Source: Ruegeria denitrificans (GTDB lineage Bacteria > Pseudomonadota > Alphaproteobacteria > Rhodobacterales > Rhodobacteraceae). Taken from it: a stretch of DNA of 53,726 bases. The notes under the pieces were generated by a model. That model had not been told where the DNA came from, made no database searches, and saw only the letters and a list, made by a program, of their open reading frames with translations. The stretch lies in assembly GCF_001458295.1 (NCBI RefSeq), contig NZ_CYUD01000021.1:1-53726 (forward strand), read 5' to 3'. Made by a program: the position numbers and the translations under genes. Shown piece by piece: positions 50,278-53,726 of the stretch (positions are counted from its first letter, which is position 1; the number at the start of each line of letters is the position of its first letter).

Positions 50278-51660
50278 ATGAACTTATTCGCAAACTTTGA
50301 CGCAGAGACTCTGGCACGCATCCAGTTTGCCTTTACTGTGTCGTTTCACATCATCTTCCCGGCCTTTTCTATCGGCTTGGCAAGCTTCTTGGCCGTTCTC
50401 AATGGCCTCTGGCTATGGCACAAGGACAGGACTTACCTCAACCTGTTCAACTACTGGAAAAAGATCTTCGCAGTTGGTTTTGCGATGGGTGTCGTGTCCG
50501 GGATCGTGATGTCGTACCAATTCGGTACCAATTGGAGCACATTCTCGGATACCGCAGGCCCTGTAATCGGGCCCTTGATGGCTTACGAGGTCATGACGGC
50601 CTTTTTCCTGGAGGCAGGCTTCCTCGGCATTATGCTGTTCGGTCGCGAACGCGTCGGTCCGAGCTTGCACATGATGGCCACAGCGATGGTCGCTCTTGGC
50701 ACTCTGATATCGGCTACGTGGATCTTGTCGGTCAATTCTTGGATGCAAACCCCGGCTGGGTTCGACATCAACGAGCTGGGGCAGTTCATTCCCGTTGACT
50801 GGTGGTCGATTGTATTCAACCCGTCCTTCCCCTACCGCCTGACACACATGGTTCTAGCCGCCTATCTCACCACTGCATTTGTGGTGGCCGGGGTTGCGGC
50901 ATTGCACTTGCTACGCCGCAATCGCACGGCTGAGGTCACTCGAATGTTCTCGATGGCAATGTGGATGGCCGTTCTAGTCACCCCTCTGCAGATCGTCGCC
51001 GGCGACCTTCATGGTTTGAACACACTGGAGCATCAGCCGCAGAAAGTGATGGCGATGGAGGGTCACTTCGACAGCCATCCCGAAGGTGCCCCACTGATCC
51101 TGTTTGGTATTCCAAACGAGGATGAGAAGCGCGTGGACTATGCCATCGCTATTCCGAAACTTTCGTCGCTGATCCTGAAACATGACCTGAACGCGCCACT
51201 TGATGGGCTGGACACCATTCCTGACGAAGAAGAACCCCCGGTTGCGATCGTCTTTTATAGCTTTCGTGTCATGCTCGCTATTGGCTTTGCCATGTTGGGT
51301 GTCGGCTTGTGGTCGCTTGTTCAACGGGTTCGCGGCCGCCTCAACGAAGATCGTTGGTTGCACCGGACATCCGTTCTTTTGGCGCCCAGTGGGTTTGTGG
51401 CGGTGCTGGCCGGTTGGATCACCACCGAAGTGGGGCGCCAGCCGTACACGGTGTACGGGCTGATGCGGACATCAGACTCCCTGTCACAAGTGGATGCGCC
51501 TGCTGTCGCAGCATCTCTTATAGCCTTCATCGTCGTATATTTCGCGGTTTTCGGAGCAGGCACGTTCTACATGCTGCGCCTCATGGGAAAACCACCTGTC
51601 GAAGGTTTCCAGCAAAGTCACAAACCCATTGAAGTCTCTACCTTGGCGGAGGCAGCGTAA
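50278..51660 (+). CDS. cydA: Cytochrome bd-type (CIO) ubiquinol oxidase subunit I
   Basis: A 460-aa membrane protein from ATG 50278 (AAAGGA upstream). H24 in FTVSFHIIFPAFS is the first haem ligand. EAGFLGIMLFGRERVG and the quinol-side region GVALITTEVGRQPYTVYGLM-like segment are present. The short Q-loop and total length fit the cyanide-insensitive (CioA) class. The usual GRQPW motif reads GRQPY here. It reduces O2 to water using ubiquinol at low oxygen or under respiratory stress. An AraC-type repeat upstream suggests regulated expression; cydDC are not in the window. Confidence 0.93.
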   Translation: MNLFANFDAETLARIQFAFTVSFHIIFPAFSIGLASFLAVLNGLWLWHKDRTYLNLFNYWKKIFAVGFAMGVVSGIVMSYQFGTNWSTFSDTAGPVIGPLMAYEVMTAFFLEAGFLGIMLFGRERVGPSLHMMATAMVALGTLISATWILSVNSWMQTPAGFDINELGQFIPVDWWSIVFNPSFPYRLTHMVLAAYLTTAFVVAGVAALHLLRRNRTAEVTRMFSMAMWMAVLVTPLQIVAGDLHGLNTLEHQPQKVMAMEGHFDSHPEGAPLILFGIPNEDEKRVDYAIAIPKLSSLILKHDLNAPLDGLDTIPDEEEPPVAIVFYSFRVMLAIGFAMLGVGLWSLVQRVRGRLNEDRWLHRTSVLLAPSGFVAVLAGWITTEVGRQPYTVYGLMRTSDSLSQVDAPAVAASLIAFIVVYFAVFGAGTFYMLRLMGKPPVEGFQQSHKPIEVSTLAEAA

Positions 51661-52661
51661 TGCTTGAACTTTCGACAATCTGGGCAGGTATCATTGCCTT
51701 TGCCGTTCTGACTTATGTGATCTTGGACGGGTTCGATCTTGGAATTGGAATCCTCTTTCCATTCGCGAAAACCGACAAAGATCGTGATGTCATGATGAAC
51801 TCGGTCACACCGGTATGGGACGGGAACGAGACCTGGCTGGTCATGGGGGGCGGCGGTTTGTTCGCAGTTTTCCCGCTGGCCTATTCTGTGGTGATGCCTG
51901 CGATCTATATTCCCATCATCATCATGCTTCTTGCGCTTGTTTTTCGCGGTGTCGCCTTTGAATACCGGTGGCGAACGGTTCGCGGGCGTTGGCTGTGGGA
52001 TGTTGCGTTTCACGGTGGGTCAACCCTGGCCGCCTTCGGCCAAGGCATCACGCTTGGCGCCCTGGTTCAGGGTATCCCGATCGAGGATCGGGTGTACGCA
52101 GGTGCACAGTGGGATTGGCTGACGCCGTTCTCTGTCCTATCGGGTGTGGCCTTGGTGATCGGGTATGCCTTGCTGGGCGCGACCTGGCTCAATATGAAAA
52201 CAACGGGCGGAATACAGCACCAGATGCGTTCCTATGCACGTCCACTGATGCTCATGACGCTCGGGTTGATTGGCCTCGTCAGTCTTTTGACCCCGTTCCA
52301 AGATCCGATCTATCTGATCAGATGGTTTTCGTGGCCCGGTGTAGTTTTCTCTGTGTGTGTGCCGGCTGTTGTTGCTCTCATTGCTTGGATGCTTCATCGC
52401 GGCCTGAAGACACAGCGCGACTATCAGCCCTTCTTCTGCGCCATTGCCTTGTTCGTCGTGTGCTTCATTGGCATTGGGATCAGTTTCTATCCCTATATGC
52501 TACCCCCAAGCCTCACGATTGCCGAAGCCGCAGCGCCAGACAGCAGCTTGGCCTTTGCTTTGGTCGGAGCCGTCATTCTGCTGCCTGTGATCCTGGCCTA
52601 CACCGCCTACACGTACTGGGTTTTCCGCGGAAAAATCGATCCAGAGGAGAGCTATCATTGA
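51660..52661 (+). CDS. cydB: Cytochrome bd-type (CIO) ubiquinol oxidase subunit II
   Basis: A 333-aa membrane protein whose ATG overlaps the cydA stop (TAATG). Typical CydB features are VILDGFDLGIGILFPF, VWDGNETWLVMGGGGLFAVF and LVFRGVAFEYRWR. It pairs with CydA to form the oxidase core. Its end overlaps the tiny third gene. Confidence 0.93.
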   Translation: MLELSTIWAGIIAFAVLTYVILDGFDLGIGILFPFAKTDKDRDVMMNSVTPVWDGNETWLVMGGGGLFAVFPLAYSVVMPAIYIPIIIMLLALVFRGVAFEYRWRTVRGRWLWDVAFHGGSTLAAFGQGITLGALVQGIPIEDRVYAGAQWDWLTPFSVLSGVALVIGYALLGATWLNMKTTGGIQHQMRSYARPLMLMTLGLIGLVSLLTPFQDPIYLIRWFSWPGVVFSVCVPAVVALIAWMLHRGLKTQRDYQPFFCAIALFVVCFIGIGISFYPYMLPPSLTIAEAAAPDSSLAFALVGAVILLPVILAYTAYTYWVFRGKIDPEESYH

Positions 52662-52759
52662 AACTGCTAAAGCAAGTATTCTGGTTCAGCGCAATCTGGT
52701 TCGGCAGCGTCTTGTGCCTAGCCAATGTCGCTTACGTAATCAGGTTGTTCATCACCTGA
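52658..52759 (+). CDS. DUF2474-like small subunit of the bd oxidase, 33 aa
   Basis: A 33-codon gene starting TTG at 52658, overlapping the cydB stop (TTGA), with GAGGAG ten bases upstream. The product is a single membrane helix, LKLLKQVFWFSAIWFGSVLC then VAYVIRLFIT. Pattern and position agree with DUF2474/CydX-type accessory peptides that stabilise bd oxidases. It is too short for routine gene callers. Confidence 0.75.
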   Translation: MKLLKQVFWFSAIWFGSVLCLANVAYVIRLFIT

Positions 52760-52912
52760 AATTGCAAAGATACCAATGCTCGCACGTCGGCATGTCCAGC
52801 TCGCGCAAACATTAGTCCAAGCGCCGAAAGAAACCCCGTTCCAGCTCACCAGATTTCCAATAACACGCGGCTGGCTGGGTCGTCTCAAACTTAACAATGC
52901 AAGGGGGCTGTA

Positions 52913-53482
52913 ATGCTTTCTCGTCAAAAACAAATGTCTGTGCAGTGGGATCAGATTGACCCGGCTCTGCCCACTCTACCTAAGCAACAAAAGCTGGGCG
53001 ATAGCCGCTCGTCTGGCATGTTGCCAAAGCTATTCACAGGGCTCCTTGCAGCAGGGTTTGCGACCTTCGTTCTATTGCCATTCACTTCGGCCCTTACAGG
53101 AACTGTTACGAAAGACCTCTTCCCAATTTTGGATATGTTGCTCGTCCTGCTCTCTGCGCTTGTCGTTTTTGCTTCCACAGCCGCAATAGTACTGAAAGGT
53201 TCAACACTGCGAGCCGTCCTTGGGCGAGGATTGGCCTCTCTCGGTGCAGCGCTTATCATTTCGCCCGTAGGGCTTTCGATCCTGTTCGCATTATACCTGA
53301 AAGACTGGGTATCGATCGTAGTAGACACGTCTATCGAGCAGGCGGGAAGAACAGCGATATCCCTGTTTGGCGGTATCTTCGTTGCCAATGCCCTCGTTAT
53401 GGGATTGGCGTTTGGATGTTTGTCTTTGCTACTTGGGACCAGGCTAATGCAAAATCGTCCAAAACCACTCGTTTCGCTTTAG
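52913..53482 (+). CDS. Hypothetical membrane protein, 189 aa
   Basis: AAGGGGG precedes ATG 52913. A polar N-terminus of about 40 residues is followed by four hydrophobic segments (LLAAGFATFVLLPF, MLLVLLSALVVFASTAAIV, LGAALIISPVGLSILFALYL, NALVMGLAFGCLSLLLG). No family recognised. It is codirectional with cydAB after a 150-nt gap, so it may belong with the oxidase or be independent. Confidence 0.65.
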   Translation: MLSRQKQMSVQWDQIDPALPTLPKQQKLGDSRSSGMLPKLFTGLLAAGFATFVLLPFTSALTGTVTKDLFPILDMLLVLLSALVVFASTAAIVLKGSTLRAVLGRGLASLGAALIISPVGLSILFALYLKDWVSIVVDTSIEQAGRTAISLFGGIFVANALVMGLAFGCLSLLLGTRLMQNRPKPLVSL

Positions 53483-53726
53483 GCGAGTGAACTTCCGCTT
53501 TGGGCTCAGAGTAGCCGTTAGAGGCGACGCAGCATCCCGCAAGCGAAAGCCATTCTGCCCAAACAAGGAACGGCCCATAAGAAACATTCGCCAAGGTCTC
53601 CACCGCCGTAGTGCAACTGGCCACCAAGCGGGCCTTCGCTGCATTTGCAGCACTGATCACCATCAACGGCATCTGTGGGTGGCTCCTGCATTGCAAGTGT
53701 TTTCTGGTGATATTCGCGGTCTTTTT
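53483..53726. other. Non-coding right edge
   Basis: No gene with a ribosome site was found in the last 240 bases. The region begins with a segment of the CTTCCGCTTTGGGCTCAG type that I believe recurs as intergenic filler in Roseobacter genomes; I cannot verify that here. Confidence 0.3.

Noticed and set aside
53397..53696. 99-codon minus-strand frame at the right edge
   Set aside because: Overlaps the end of the 189-aa membrane protein gene and lacks a ribosome site; region looks like non-coding filler.
1..53726. CRISPR arrays, tRNA/rRNA genes, prophage or integrase
   Set aside because: I scanned for regular spacers, cloverleaf-like segments and phage genes and saw none.

Overview
The window looks like an accessory and metabolic stretch of the chromosome, or a large plasmid, of a marine Roseobacter-group alphaproteobacterium (Rhodobacterales). 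This is inferred from gene content: polyamine/GABA catabolism, a TRAP transporter with a UspA-like subunit, a BCCT transporter beside DUF3726, MocR and GntR/FCD regulators, a tryptophan dioxygenase locus and a CIO-type cytochrome bd. No rRNA, tRNA or CRISPR array was seen, and species cannot be fixed from sequence alone.

Layout. 1-5.1 kb: polyamine uptake and catabolism (start of a PotF/PotD-like binding protein, GntR regulator, PuuA-, SpuC- and PuuB-like enzymes). 5.3-5.9 kb: TetR regulator. 6.4-9.9 kb: gabT-gabD, with a divergent PuuR-like regulator. 10-11 kb: VOC protein and a small unknown gene. 11.1-17.3 kb: a run of nitrilase, very long Orn/Lys/Arg decarboxylase, ATP-grasp ligase and C45 Ntn hydrolase; this is the best candidate for an undescribed pathway and sits in a polyamine setting. 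17.7-19.8 kb: frameshifted thioesterase, an SDR gene, and IS3 and IS30 remnants. 19.8-23.4 kb: TRAP operon (Q-P-M-Usp). 23.9-27.1 kb: CoA-acylating semialdehyde dehydrogenase and MocR regulator. 27.4-29.9 kb: LysR, divergent from a 2OG-Fe dioxygenase and an isochorismatase-fold hydrolase. 30-32.8 kb: GbsR/MarR-type regulator, DUF4166 protein and membrane-anchored TIGR01777 epimerase. 33-41.8 kb: LysR, divergent from a six-gene catabolic operon (aldehyde dehydrogenase, atypical M19 protein, unknown 563-aa protein, DUF3726, Ldh-family oxidoreductase, BCCT transporter). 42.2-46.1 kb: a decaying zone holding a small ORF, a frameshifted marR, an intact gntR-kynA pair, broken kynB and kynU, and a hydrolase scrap. 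46.4-53.5 kb: HlyD-type operon, divergent AraC regulator, glycine-zipper protein, cydAB with a tiny overlapping third subunit, and a membrane protein.

How it works together. The left third can import polyamines and convert them through gamma-glutamyl and/or direct transamination routes to GABA and then succinate; puuC- and puuD-like genes are not in the window. The middle is two separate uptake-and-catabolism modules for unidentified solutes. At the right end a 35-bp AraC-type composite repeat occurs both between the HlyD and AraC genes and upstream of cydAB, which points to a shared regulon.

Several regulator-operator pairs can be read directly as repeated palindromes or repeats: GntR (TTTTGATCAAAA, twice), PuuR-like (TGAATCATA core, three times), GbsR-like (ATTTCTGT-N4-ACAGAAAT, twice) and AraC (twice).
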